Below are positions 1 through 8,250 of a DNA stretch of 64,000 nucleotides, piece after piece. The position numbers and the translations under genes are program-made. Below the pieces are notes generated by a model that saw nothing but the letters and a program-made list of their open reading frames with translations, searched no databases and was not told where the DNA came from. Source of the DNA: Bacillota bacterium (lineage in GTDB: Bacteria > Bacillota_E > JAJZYS01 > JAJYTV01); assembly GCA_021845645.1 (NCBI GenBank), contig JAJZVM010000009.1, positions 1-64,000 of the forward strand. The letters are read 5' to 3'. Numbering within the stretch: position 1 is the stretch's first letter; each line of letters opens with the position of its first letter.

Positions 1-132
1 GCCGCGTCGCACGCCCGGCTCGCCGCCGGCGACGCGATCCCTTGCGCCGCCGGGCGCCCTTGCCGGCCGCCATGGTGGCCGTCCCGCCATGCCGGTGACG
101 TCCGCTTGTCTTGCGAACCGGCACGGTTTTTT
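1..132. other. Unassigned flank left of the adapter
   Basis: No coding region is supported in these 132 bases. They are G+C-rich and end in a small inverted repeat, AACCG at 116-120 and CGGTT at 124-128, running into six T residues (127-132), which looks like a weak terminator. The P5 adapter starts directly afterwards, so this piece may not be contiguous with the rest of the window. Confidence 0.5.
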
Positions 133-161
133 AATGATACGGCGACCACCGAGATCTACAC
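133..161 (+). other. Illumina P5 adapter sequence (assembly or library artefact)
   Basis: These 29 bases, beginning AATGATACGGCGACCACC, are identical to the Illumina P5 flow-cell oligonucleotide. Translated in the frame of the following regulator gene they give NDTATTEIYT, a peptide that betrays adapter read-through in predicted proteins. A 29-base identity by chance is not credible, so this is non-biological sequence. It falsely extends the N-terminus of the ArsR gene and makes the junction at 132/133 unreliable. Confidence 0.97.
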
Positions 162-162
162 T

Positions 163-176
163 TCAAACATGTTTGA
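163..176. promoter_or_regulatory. 14-bp palindrome, candidate ArsR operator
   Basis: TCAAACATGTTTGA is a perfect palindrome overlapping the ATG at 169. ArsR-family repressors bind AT-rich dyads of the type TCAAA...TTTGA at their own promoters, so an autoregulatory operator is plausible. It begins one base after the P5 adapter, so the natural upstream promoter has been replaced by artefact. Confidence 0.45.
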
Positions 177-591
177 TACAAAAGAACTTGCATTGACGCG
201 CGCCGCCCAGTTTCAGGCTCTCGCAGATCCTGTACGCCTGCAGATCGTGGCGGTGCTCGGCACACAGCCGCGCTGCGTTTGTGAAATCCAGTCCGCTGTC
301 GGTCCGATCGCTGCCAATCTCCTCTCCTACCACCTCGGGATCCTGCGCGGCGCCGGGCTCGTGACGGCACGGCGCCGCGGCCGCTGGGTCGACTACAGCC
401 TGAAGGCGGACGCCTTTTCCGCATTGCGCGCGAGCCTGCCGCAGCCCGTCCAGACCGCGCAGGCACCCCTGGAGGTGCCCCCCGACCAGGTCGGGGGCAA
501 GCAGGAGGCGCGCTGCGCCCTCCCGCGGCGCCGCCAAGATTCCGCCACGAAGGGCGGGACCGCATCGCCGCGGGCCAGCCGCGAAGGCTAG
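169..591 (+). CDS. ArsR/SmtB-family winged-helix repressor
   Basis: A 140-residue DNA-binding regulator. Residues 10-75 (from AAQFQALADPVRLQIVAVL through LSYHLGILRGAGLV) form the ArsR winged helix. The motif RCVCEIQ matches the CVC metal or metalloid site of ArsR in the helix before the recognition helix, so a thiophilic ligand or redox signal is plausible. The last 60 residues are low-complexity and basic. An upstream in-frame ATG at 106 must be rejected because its codons run through the P5 adapter; ATG 169 is the first genuine start, and a TTG at 193 (LTRAAQF) is an alternative. It probably controls the FmdE-like and permease genes that follow in the same direction. Confidence 0.85.
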   Translation: MFDTKELALTRAAQFQALADPVRLQIVAVLGTQPRCVCEIQSAVGPIAANLLSYHLGILRGAGLVTARRRGRWVDYSLKADAFSALRASLPQPVQTAQAPLEVPPDQVGGKQEARCALPRRRQDSATKGGTASPRASREG

Positions 592-651
592 CCACCAGAG
601 TCCGGTTCCCAAGGTCGCACGCACCGCGCAAGACGTTCTGGAGGGAGACAT

Positions 652-1266
652 ATGTCCTTGGACGCCGCAACCCGCTACACCCCGCCCGAATGGGCCTTCG
701 CGTTCCACGGCCACCGCTGCCCGTTCATGCCGCTCGGCTACCGCATGGGCGTACTGGCCCTATCGCGACTGGCGCTCGACCGCGAGCCCGACCACACGCT
801 GCATGTCATCTGCGAACTGGGCGAGGGCCACCCCCAGACCTGCCTCATGGACGGCATCCAAGTCGCGACCGGAGCCACGTTCGGCAAGGCCTTGATCGAA
901 AAGACGTACTGGGGCAAGCTCGCCGCCACGTTCTGGTATCCCGGCAAGACGGCGGTGCGTTACGCCCTGACGCCGTCCTTCCTCGACGCATTCGGCCAGC
1001 AGGAGTTCTTCTCGTACCGCAAGCGAGGCATCGAGCCGTCGGGCATCCCGGAGCACGTCACGGCGGCAGCGATCGCGTGGACGCTCGCACAGCCCGACGA
1101 GGCGGTGTTCGCCGTACGCGAGCTCCCGGATTTCTCCTACAAGCCGCCGAGGGGCTCGTTCCAGCGCACCGCGTGCTCTGTCTGCGGCGAATACGTGTTC
1201 GAGCGCTACGTGCGTCTCAAGGACGGCCAGCCGGTCTGCATCCCCTGCTCCGGCTACACGGGCTGA
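652..1266 (+). CDS. FmdE-like protein with C-terminal zinc ribbon
   Basis: A 204-residue protein of the FmdE family, named for subunit E of molybdenum formylmethanofuran dehydrogenase; bacterial members are stand-alone and of unknown function. The N-terminal motif FHGHRCPFMPLGYRMG is the family signature with its conserved His and Cys, and a second Cys sits in EGHPQTCLMDG. The C-terminus has CSVCGEY...CIPCSGY, a four-cysteine zinc ribbon. The start ATG follows GGAGGGAGACAT. It lies 60 bp after the ArsR gene and about 100 bp before a TauE-type permease, suggesting a metal, sulfur or C1 response unit. The physiological role is not known. Confidence 0.8.
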   Translation: MSLDAATRYTPPEWAFAFHGHRCPFMPLGYRMGVLALSRLALDREPDHTLHVICELGEGHPQTCLMDGIQVATGATFGKALIEKTYWGKLAATFWYPGKTAVRYALTPSFLDAFGQQEFFSYRKRGIEPSGIPEHVTAAAIAWTLAQPDEAVFAVRELPDFSYKPPRGSFQRTACSVCGEYVFERYVRLKDGQPVCIPCSGYTG

Positions 1267-1283
1267 CCCAGGAGCCTGCAACC

Positions 1284-1316
1284 CTCCCGGCCGTCTCACC
1301 CGGAGACGGCCGGGAG
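1284..1316. terminator. 14-bp perfect hairpin between the FmdE-like gene and the permease
   Basis: CTCCCGGCCGTCTC (1284-1297) pairs perfectly with GAGACGGCCGGGAG (1303-1316) around a 5-base loop. No U-run follows. It may partly terminate transcription or stabilise the upstream message within the operon. Confidence 0.6.
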
Positions 1317-1362
1317 CGCAGTCTCGCAGGCGATGGTTCAGCCAGCGAAGGAGGCCTCCCCG

Positions 1363-2100
1363 ATGGTCGCACTTGTCGCACTGCTCATCTTCGCGGTCTC
1401 GGCCATCTTCGCCATGCTCGGGCTGGGCGGCGGCATGCTCTACGTGCCGATCTTCCACTGGCTCGGCTTCGGGCTGACGTCCGTGGTCATCCCCCTCGGC
1501 CTCCTGCTGAACGGACTCAACACACTGCTGGCCCTCATCCCGTACGGCCGAAGGCACCTCGTGGATTGGCCCGGCGGCCTGCCGATGGCCGCCGCGGCGC
1601 TCGTCTTCGCGCCTCTCGGAGCTCTCGCGGCGCCGCACGTGCCGACTAGGGTGCTGCTCATCCTGTTCGCGGCCGCCGTCGCCGTCGCCGCAGTGCGCAC
1701 ACTGCGCACCGCCGGCCGGCCCGAACCGACCGAGATGATGCAGCTCGGCCGCAGGATGCTGATCGGCGGCACCGTCGCGGCCGCCGCCGGTTTCCTTGGC
1801 GGCATGCTCGGTCTCGGCGGCGGTTTCATCATCGGGCCTCTCCTGATGTGGATCGGCTACGACACGAAGCGCGCGGCGGCGACGACCGCCTACATCGTCA
1901 CCTTCTCGAGCTTCTCCGGGTTCCTCGGCCACGTCGGTCACATGACGATCGACTGGCCGTTGCTCGTGACGCTGGTGCTGGCGGTGACGACGGCGTCGCT
2001 CCTCGGCTCCTGGTTCATGGCCAACCGTGCCAAGCCGTCCTGGGTGAAGTGGTTCTACGGCATGCTGCTGCTCGGCGTGGCCGTGAAGCTCGTCGTCTGA
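1363..2100 (+). CDS. TauE/SafE-family membrane permease
   Basis: A 245-residue integral membrane protein with about eight hydrophobic segments in two homologous halves. Each half carries the family glycine motif: MLGLGGGMLYVP near residue 17 and MLGLGGGFIIGP near residue 147. The family (formerly DUF81) exports sulfite, sulfoacetate or other small anions. AAGGAGG at 1348-1354 selects ATG 1363 rather than ATG 1333. It is the third gene of the ArsR-FmdE-TauE cluster. The substrate cannot be inferred; sulfite or another sulfur oxyanion is the usual guess. A second, distinct family member lies at 40432..41199. Confidence 0.85.
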   Translation: MVALVALLIFAVSAIFAMLGLGGGMLYVPIFHWLGFGLTSVVIPLGLLLNGLNTLLALIPYGRRHLVDWPGGLPMAAAALVFAPLGALAAPHVPTRVLLILFAAAVAVAAVRTLRTAGRPEPTEMMQLGRRMLIGGTVAAAAGFLGGMLGLGGGFIIGPLLMWIGYDTKRAAATTAYIVTFSSFSGFLGHVGHMTIDWPLLVTLVLAVTTASLLGSWFMANRAKPSWVKWFYGMLLLGVAVKLVV

Positions 2101-2182
2101 CCGCCCTCTCCCCTGGACGCGGCCAGCCGGCCCCCGCGCACCCCGCCACCCGGCGGTGCCGGGGGTCCTACCCGCTCCCGGC

Positions 2183-4552
2183 CTAGCCCTCCACAGCAGG
2201 AGCCAGCCGGAGCGCACGCGGCGCACAGCTGAGGATCTGACCGCCGATGTCGATCACGACATCCATCTCGGCCACCTCCGGCGCCTCGTCCGCCAAGCGG
2301 CTGAGGCGCAGCAGTGCGTCGCCGAGCCTCTCCTCGGCCGCGTCGTCCCCCTCCATGCCGAGGGCGTGCAGGCTGCGCCTGGCCAGGGCCTGCGCGTCGC
2401 GGTCCGTCAAGGGAACGATCCGCTCGAGCGCGGCGGCCTGGCTGCGCACGACAGGCTCCACCGCGATGATCGGGCCGAAGAGGGCGTCTTGCGTGATCAT
2501 GACGCGCACCCGCGGCCCGGCGGCGTCTTCGGAGCCAGCGCCCGCAGGCAGGCCGAGATGCGTCAGGACGGCCCCGGCAAGCTCGCGCAGATCCCCTTCG
2601 CCGCCTGCCGCCACCTGCTGGCGCAAGAGGTCGCGCGCGCTGGCCGCATCGCAGCCCTGAAGGTCCGGGATGCGCCCGTGCGGCTGGTTCTTGACGCGCG
2701 CGTAGCGGACCACCTTCCCGAGCGCCCGCACCGCCCGCTCGGGGAACGGGTAGACCGGGATGCGCTGGCAGCAGGTGTCGATCCAGCCGAGCGGCACCTT
2801 GCCATCCAGAGGCAGCAGGAAGTTCGCGACGATCGGCTTCGTCGTGCCCCCGGACTCCGCCACCACCCCCTGCACGGCGTCGGCGATGCTGCGCGCCACC
2901 TCGTCGCTCTGCGACATGCCCACAGGGATGAAGAGGACGATGACCGCGTCGACGTCGGGGTTGCGCAGCACCTCCGGCAAGACCTTGCGGTAGCCGTCGG
3001 CCAGCGCCTCGAAGCCGAGGTCGATGGGCGGCACCGCGAGCTCGAGGCCCTCCTTCGGCAGGCCGTCCACGGTCAGGACCGCGCCGCCGGCGGAGTTCGT
3101 CACCACGGCGACGCGCCCGCCCGCGGGCAGCGGGCTCCCGTCCAGCAGCGCCGCGACATCGAAGAGCTCCTCGAGGGTATCCGCGCGGATGATGCCCGCC
3201 TGGCGGAAGAGACCCTCGAAGATGCGGTCGCGGGGTTCGCCGCCGAACTCCGAGACGGCGGCGCCGCCCCGCGTGCGGGCGCTCTTCACGACCAGCACCG
3301 GCTTTTCACGGGTGAGGCGGCGGCAGATGCGCGTGAACTTGCGGGGATTGCCGAACGACTCCAGGTAGAGCGCGATCAAGGACGTCTCGGGATCGGTCTC
3401 CCAGTACTGCAGAAGGTCGTTGCCGGAGACGTCGGCCTTGTTGCCCATGCTGACGAAGCTCGAAACGCCCACGCCCATGCGGCTCGCGTAGTCCAGGATG
3501 GCCACGCCCAGGGCCCCGGACTGGCTTGCGATCGCCATGCGGCCGCGGCGCGGCAGCACCGGGGCGAAGCTCGCGTTGAGCGGCGCGCTCGGCGTCGTCG
3601 TCAGCAGGCCGAAGCAGTTCGGGCCGAGCAGGCGTATGCCGGCCTCGCGCAAGCGGTGCGCGAGCTCCTGCTGCTCAGAGACGGCGCCGGCATCGGCGAA
3701 GCCCGCCGAAAGGATGGCGACGCTGCCCACGTGCGCCTCGATGCACTGGCCGACGATCTCCCGCACCTGCATCGCCGGCACCACCAGCAGCGCGAGATCG
3801 ACCGCCTCCGGCAGGTCGCGCAGCTGGGGGTAGGCGCGCACGCCGGCCACGGCGCGTGCGCTCGGGTTCACGGGGTAGACCGTGCCGGTGAAGCCGCTCT
3901 CGACGATATGCCGGAAGACGAGGTGTCCGAGGTGGCTCGGGTCGCGCGAGGCCCCGATCACCGCCACCGTCTGGGGATTCAGGAACGGCCGCAGCGAGGC
4001 GGCGGTCGCCATCTGCTCACGGGTGTCGCGCAGGGCGCGGCTGCGCTCCGTCTCCGCGAGCGGCAGGACCATGCGCACCGCGGTGTAGTCGTCCGGGTCG
4101 TAGTGGTGCTGCACCTCGAAGCCGGAGTTGCGGAAGACCTGGATCATCTTCTGGTTCTCCTGCAGCACGTAGGCCTCGAAGCGGCGCAGCCCGTAGCGCC
4201 AGGCCACATCGGCCATCTCCTCGAGCAGGAGGGTGCCGATGCCGTACCCATGGAAGCGCTCGTCGACGAAGAAGTCGATCTCGGCCCCTTCGTCGTCGGT
4301 GCGCAGGAAGTGGCTGATGCCGATGATGGTGTCGCCCGAGATCAGCAGAAGCGCGTACTTGTCCGGAAGGTCGCTCTGCAGCATCTCGGCGATCTTGCTG
4401 TCGTCCACCTCGCGCACCGCATGGAAGAACCGGTAGTAAAGCGACGTCTGTGAGACGCCCTGAAACAGGGCATGCAGCATCCGGCGCTCCTCGTCGCTGC
4501 CTGTCGCTTCGCGCACGTCCGCAACCCGACCATCCCGCAGGATCACCCGCAA
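2183..4552 (-). CDS. Pat-type protein acetyltransferase: GNAT fused to ADP-forming acyl-CoA-synthetase-like domains
   Basis: 789 residues. Residues about 15-170 are a GNAT acetyltransferase (acetyl-CoA loop in GYGIGTLLLEEM, then FRNSGFEV). Next come a CoA-binding Rossmann domain (AVIGASRDPSHLGH), succinyl-CoA-synthetase-like domains (IRLLGPNCFG, IASQSGALG, TNSAGGAV) and a short C-terminal piece of ATP-grasp (RVRVMITQDALFGPII). This layout, with GNAT at the N-terminus, is that of PatA-like lysine acetyltransferases acting on acetyl-CoA synthetase. The lysine-bearing ATP-grasp lobe seems missing, so the ligase part is probably regulatory. GGAGGTGATC lies eight bases before TTG 4552, which I take as the start; GTG 4561 is less well placed. 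It diverges from the AcuC deacetylase gene. Confidence 0.82.
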   Translation of the reverse strand: MRVILRDGRVADVREATGSDEERRMLHALFQGVSQTSLYYRFFHAVREVDDSKIAEMLQSDLPDKYALLLISGDTIIGISHFLRTDDEGAEIDFFVDERFHGYGIGTLLLEEMADVAWRYGLRRFEAYVLQENQKMIQVFRNSGFEVQHHYDPDDYTAVRMVLPLAETERSRALRDTREQMATAASLRPFLNPQTVAVIGASRDPSHLGHLVFRHIVESGFTGTVYPVNPSARAVAGVRAYPQLRDLPEAVDLALLVVPAMQVREIVGQCIEAHVGSVAILSAGFADAGAVSEQQELAHRLREAGIRLLGPNCFGLLTTTPSAPLNASFAPVLPRRGRMAIASQSGALGVAILDYASRMGVGVSSFVSMGNKADVSGNDLLQYWETDPETSLIALYLESFGNPRKFTRICRRLTREKPVLVVKSARTRGGAAVSEFGGEPRDRIFEGLFRQAGIIRADTLEELFDVAALLDGSPLPAGGRVAVVTNSAGGAVLTVDGLPKEGLELAVPPIDLGFEALADGYRKVLPEVLRNPDVDAVIVLFIPVGMSQSDEVARSIADAVQGVVAESGGTTKPIVANFLLPLDGKVPLGWIDTCCQRIPVYPFPERAVRALGKVVRYARVKNQPHGRIPDLQGCDAASARDLLRQQVAAGGEGDLRELAGAVLTHLGLPAGAGSEDAAGPRVRVMITQDALFGPIIAVEPVVRSQAAALERIVPLTDRDAQALARRSLHALGMEGDDAAEERLGDALLRLSRLADEAPEVAEMDVVIDIGGQILSCAPRALRLAPAVEG

Positions 4553-4768
4553 GGTGATCACCTCCGCCCATCGCTGTCCCTATTCTGACGCGGGAAGGCG
4601 CCGTCTGCCAGCGTCTCCATGTCGCAATCTGGTCCTTGTGCGGTCCTTCATCTACCATAGTGTCGCCACGTCGGTTCCAAGTGCGGTGCGAAGGCGCTAT
4701 GATTCCCATGAGGTTGCAAGCCCTTCAAGTTTCGGCCGCCTGTACCGTGCGAAAGAGGTGCCTGCCCC

Positions 4769-5923
4769 TTGCCGCATCCCGTCGCGCTCATCTACAGCGA
4801 CGCATACCAGGGCTATCGCTTCTCGCCGGAGCATCCCTTCAATCCTATCCGCCTGCGCTGGACCTACCAACTGATCGAGGGCCTGCATCTCCTCGGCCCC
4901 GGCGAGCTGCGGGCACCCGAGCCCGCGACCGAAGAGGACCTGCTCAGAGTGCACAGCCCATCCTACATCGCCGAGGTGCAGCGGCTCTCGCGCGGCGGCG
5001 CCGTGCGCGAGTCGTCGCTGCTCTACGGCCTGGGCACCGAGGACGACCCCGGCTTTCCAGGCATGCACGAGGCTGCGGCGCTGGCCGTCGGCGGCACGCT
5101 CACGGGGGCGCGCGCCGTCGCATCGGGCGAACTCCTGCACGCCTTCAACATCGGCGGCGGCCTGCACCACGCGTTCGCCGCGCAGGCAGCCGGCTTCTGC
5201 ATCTACAACGACATCGCACTCGGCATCCTCGCGTTGCGCGACGCCGGGCTGCGCGTCGCCTACATCGACATCGACGTGCACCACGGCGACGGCGTCCAGG
5301 AGATCTTCTACCGGGACCCTCAGGTGCTCACCATCTCGTTCCACGAGAGCGGGCGCTACCTCTTTCCCGGCACCGGCGCCGTGGAGGAGCTGGGCGCCGG
5401 GCCAGGACTCGGCGCCTGCATCAACGTGCCGCTCGAGCCCTTCACGGACGACACCTCGTGGCTCGAACTGTTCGAGGCGGTGGTGCCGCCGGCCCTTGCG
5501 AGCTTCCGCCCCGACGCCATCGTCACCTTGCACGGCTGCGACGGCCACCTGCTGGACCCCCTCGCGGACATGCGCCTCTCGACGCGCTTCTACTGGCAGA
5601 CGGCCAGGCGACTGCACGAGCTCGCCCACGAGATCGCCGGGGGGCGATGGCTTGCCCTCGGCGGCGGCGGCTACGAGCTTCTGCGCGTAGTGCCGCGCGC
5701 CTGGACGCTCGTCTGGGCGGAGATGCGGCAGACGCCTGCCGGAGAAGCCGCAGAGGTGCCGGCCGCCTTCCTGGCGCTGCACCAGCCGCCAGGCCAGCCG
5801 CCTCTGCCACGCCTGCTCGTCGATCCGCCCGACTTCGTGCCCGTCCTCGACCGGCAGGCGGAAATCGCGGGCCGCAACCGCGCCACCCTGGCGCGCCTGC
5901 GGCAGATCTCGCCCCTGCTCTGA
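4769..5923 (+). CDS. acuC: AcuC-like class I histone-deacetylase-family protein
   Basis: 384 residues, covering the full deacetylase fold. Catalytic motifs are all present: FNIGGGLHHAF with the paired histidines, YIDIDVHHGDGVQEIFY with the zinc Asp/His, TISFHESG, and the closing LALGGGGYELLRVVPRAW. AcuC removes acetyl groups from acetyl-CoA synthetase in Bacillus, opposing AcuA. AGAGGTG upstream of TTG 4769 supports this start. It is divergent from the acetyltransferase-like gene, 216 bp away, so writer and eraser appear to share a control region. Other zinc-dependent amidohydrolases such as acetylpolyamine deacetylases share the fold, but the neighbour makes AcuC the best reading. Confidence 0.85.
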   Translation: MPHPVALIYSDAYQGYRFSPEHPFNPIRLRWTYQLIEGLHLLGPGELRAPEPATEEDLLRVHSPSYIAEVQRLSRGGAVRESSLLYGLGTEDDPGFPGMHEAAALAVGGTLTGARAVASGELLHAFNIGGGLHHAFAAQAAGFCIYNDIALGILALRDAGLRVAYIDIDVHHGDGVQEIFYRDPQVLTISFHESGRYLFPGTGAVEELGAGPGLGACINVPLEPFTDDTSWLELFEAVVPPALASFRPDAIVTLHGCDGHLLDPLADMRLSTRFYWQTARRLHELAHEIAGGRWLALGGGGYELLRVVPRAWTLVWAEMRQTPAGEAAEVPAAFLALHQPPGQPPLPRLLVDPPDFVPVLDRQAEIAGRNRATLARLRQISPLL

Positions 5924-5978
5924 TCTGCCACGTTCCGACAGGCCGGCAAGGCAGGAGTTCCGTGCCGGACTGCGAACC

Positions 5979-7127
5979 GTGCCACATATGATGGGTTGCT
6001 GGCGACGATGGACGATTGCGTCCGCCCTGGTCCTGTTCCTTCTGTCGAACGGCGCCGCACCGGCTGCGGCCGCGCCGTCCCTCTCCGACCTCGAGAGCCA
6101 GTTGCACAGCGTGCACGTGAACCTCGTGGCGGACACGGCCAAGGCCAACCAGCTGCAGCAGCAGGAGGCCGAGACGCAGGCCGAGCTGAACGCGGTGGAC
6201 GGGCAGCTTGCGGCGAAGCAGACCATGATCGCCACAACGCAGCGGCAGATCGTCAAGACCAAGGATGAGATCGCCACCACGTCCCGGCGTCTCGCCGCGA
6301 CGCGGAATTCCCTCAGGAAGGAGCAGGGCGGTCTCGATGCCGTTCTGCTCTACACGCAGCAGTACGGGCCGGTCGGCTACCTCGCCGTGCTGCTGCGGGT
6401 GAGCAGCTTCGGCGAGTTCGTCACCCGCCTCGGTGACGTGGTCGAGGTGGCCTCCTTCGAGCGCGAACTCGTGCAGCACCTGAACCGCGACGCCGACGCC
6501 ATCCACAGCGACCTCTTGCAGCTCGGCCGCATCGACCGGCGGCTCGGGAACCAGGAGGCCACGCTGGTCGCGCAGCGCAACCAGCTCGCCGCCATCGCCA
6601 GCCAGCGGCGGCAGGTGCTCTCACAGCAGCAGGCGGAACAGCAGCAGGTCCTGGCGCTCAAGGCGGACCTGCAGGCACAGGGCCAGAAGCTCTGGAACGC
6701 CATCCAGCAGATCAAGGCGGAACTGGCCGACGGGCAGTTGAACTCGAGCCAGATCCTGTCGATCGTGCAGTCCATCTCGGCCGTCTACGGCATCGACCCG
6801 CTGCTCGTCATGGCGGTGATCCGCGAGGAAAGCGGCGGCAACACCCACGCCGTCTCGTCCGCCGGCGCAGAGGGGCTGATGCAGCTCATGCCCGGAACAG
6901 CGGCGGAGCTCGGCGTCGCGGATCCCTTCAACGCCGAGCAGAACGTCCATGGCGGCATCGCCTACCTCGCCTATCTCCTCAAGCTCTTCCACAACAACAT
7001 CCCGTTCGCCCTCGCGGCGTACAACGCGGGGCCGAACGCCGTCAAGGCCTACGGCGGCATCCCGCCCTACCCCGAGACCCAGAGCTACGTCAAGAACATC
7101 ATGTACATGTACCAGCACGGCATCTGA
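5979..7127 (+). CDS. Secreted coiled-coil lytic transglycosylase (GH23/SLT)
   Basis: 382 residues. A signal peptide is visible (basic WRR, then a hydrophobic stretch ending around AAPAAAAPS). Residues about 35-250 are rich in Gln, Leu and Ala heptads and resemble the EnvC/PcsB-type coiled coil. The last 120 residues are a soluble lytic transglycosylase domain: IREESGGNTHAVSSAGAEGLMQLMPGTA holds the catalytic Glu of the ES motif, and FALAAYNAGPNAV is the conserved AYNAG block. It should cleave peptidoglycan outside the membrane, with the coiled coil restraining or positioning the enzyme. The start may be GTG 5979 or ATG 5988/5991; no clear ribosome site decides. Confidence 0.85.
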   Translation: MPHMMGCWRRWTIASALVLFLLSNGAAPAAAAPSLSDLESQLHSVHVNLVADTAKANQLQQQEAETQAELNAVDGQLAAKQTMIATTQRQIVKTKDEIATTSRRLAATRNSLRKEQGGLDAVLLYTQQYGPVGYLAVLLRVSSFGEFVTRLGDVVEVASFERELVQHLNRDADAIHSDLLQLGRIDRRLGNQEATLVAQRNQLAAIASQRRQVLSQQQAEQQQVLALKADLQAQGQKLWNAIQQIKAELADGQLNSSQILSIVQSISAVYGIDPLLVMAVIREESGGNTHAVSSAGAEGLMQLMPGTAAELGVADPFNAEQNVHGGIAYLAYLLKLFHNNIPFALAAYNAGPNAVKAYGGIPPYPETQSYVKNIMYMYQHGI

Positions 7128-7192
7128 CCGTGGACACAAGCCGCGGCCCGGACGCGGCACGCTCTCGTGCGACGTAGATCGGAGGTCTGGCA

Positions 7193-8134
7193 TTGCGCGT
7201 ACTCGTGACAGGTGGCGCCGGATTCATCGGCTCGCATACGGTCGATCGGCTGATCGGAGAAGGCCACGACGTATCGGTCGTCGACAGCCTCGTCACAGGA
7301 TTCCGCGAGCAGGTTCACCCGCGTGCGAGCTTCCATGAGGTCGACATCACGGACGAGCAGGCCCTTGCCGGCGTCTTCGCCGCGGAACGCCCAGAAGCCG
7401 TGATCCACCTCGCGGCGCAGATGGACGTCCGCGTCTCGACGCGGGAGCCGGCCTACGACGCCAGGGTGAACATCCTCGGCAGCCTGAACGTGATCGAATC
7501 CGCACTGGCGCACGGAACGCGCAAGATCGTCTACGCGTCGAGCGGCGGCGCCATCTACGGCGAGCCCGAGGACCTGCCGGTGCGCGAGGATCACCCGATC
7601 CAGCCCCTGTCGCAGTACGGCGTGACGAAGCACACCGTCGAGCACTACCTGTATCTCTACGCCCACCAGCAGGGCCTGCGCTACACGGCCCTGCGCTACG
7701 CGAACGTCTACGGGCCGCGCCAGAACCCCGGGGGCGAGGCCGGCGTGATCGCGATCTTCGCGCGCAGCCTCCTGCTCTCGCTGCCCTGCCGCATATTCGG
7801 CGACGGCGAGCAGACCCGCGACTACGTCTACGTCGGCGACGTCGTGGCGGCGAACCTGATGGCGCTCACGGCGGCCGACCAGGAGGCCCTGCACATCGGC
7901 TGCGGCGTCGAGACGAGCGTCAACGACCTGCATCGCAACCTCTCCGCCATCTGCGACAGCCGTCGTCCACCGCAGTACGAACCGGAGCGCCCGGGTGAGG
8001 TGCGCCGCATCGCGCTCGACCCCTCGCTTGCCGTGGAGCGCCTCGGCTGGCGGCCGCAGGTGCCGCTCGCCGAGGGCCTCGAGCGGACGGTGGACTACCT
8101 GCGCCAGCGCCGGGAGGAAGGCAGGCTGGCCTGA
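7193..8134 (+). CDS. NAD-dependent nucleotide-sugar epimerase (GalE-like, extended SDR)
   Basis: 313 residues with an N-terminal Rossmann motif TGGAGFIGSH, the catalytic Ser in YASSGGAIYGE, and YGVTK carrying the Tyr-x-x-x-Lys pair. LRYANVYGPRQNPGGEAGV is the typical substrate loop of UDP-glucose 4-epimerase or dTDP-glucose-dehydratase relatives. It acts on UDP- or dTDP-sugars in the cytosol, probably feeding envelope glycans made further along the window. TTG 7193 is preceded by GGAGGT seven bases upstream. A hairpin follows the gene. Exact sugar specificity is not readable from the sequence. Confidence 0.88.
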   Translation: MRVLVTGGAGFIGSHTVDRLIGEGHDVSVVDSLVTGFREQVHPRASFHEVDITDEQALAGVFAAERPEAVIHLAAQMDVRVSTREPAYDARVNILGSLNVIESALAHGTRKIVYASSGGAIYGEPEDLPVREDHPIQPLSQYGVTKHTVEHYLYLYAHQQGLRYTALRYANVYGPRQNPGGEAGVIAIFARSLLLSLPCRIFGDGEQTRDYVYVGDVVAANLMALTAADQEALHIGCGVETSVNDLHRNLSAICDSRRPPQYEPERPGEVRRIALDPSLAVERLGWRPQVPLAEGLERTVDYLRQRREEGRLA

Positions 8135-8192
8135 CGGGATGGCGTCAGGGCCGGTTACGGCAACGGCCGGCACCGGGGCGCCAGCGCATCAC

Positions 8193-8220
8193 GAGGAGCC
8201 GGCGCCAGCGCCGGCTCCTC
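8193..8220. terminator. Hairpin terminator after the epimerase gene
   Basis: GAGGAGCCGGCG (8193-8204) pairs with CGCCGGCTCCTC (8209-8220) across a four-base loop. It lies 58 bp beyond the epimerase stop and could end that transcript; only a weak pyrimidine tract follows. Confidence 0.6.
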
Positions 8221-8250
8221 TCATGTGCCCCACGTCGCGGAAAAGGGATC

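Noticed and set aside
106..168. N-terminal extension of the ArsR gene from ATG 106
   Set aside because: Its codons translate the P5 adapter and flank; not a natural start.
2156..4453. 765-codon plus-strand frame antisense to the Pat-like gene
   Set aside because: His/Arg/Ala/Asp-rich shadow composition with no domain; the minus strand carries recognisable motifs.
4697..6506. Long minus-strand frames antisense to acuC and the transglycosylase gene
   Set aside because: No domain, composition typical of G+C shadows, plus-strand genes are clear.
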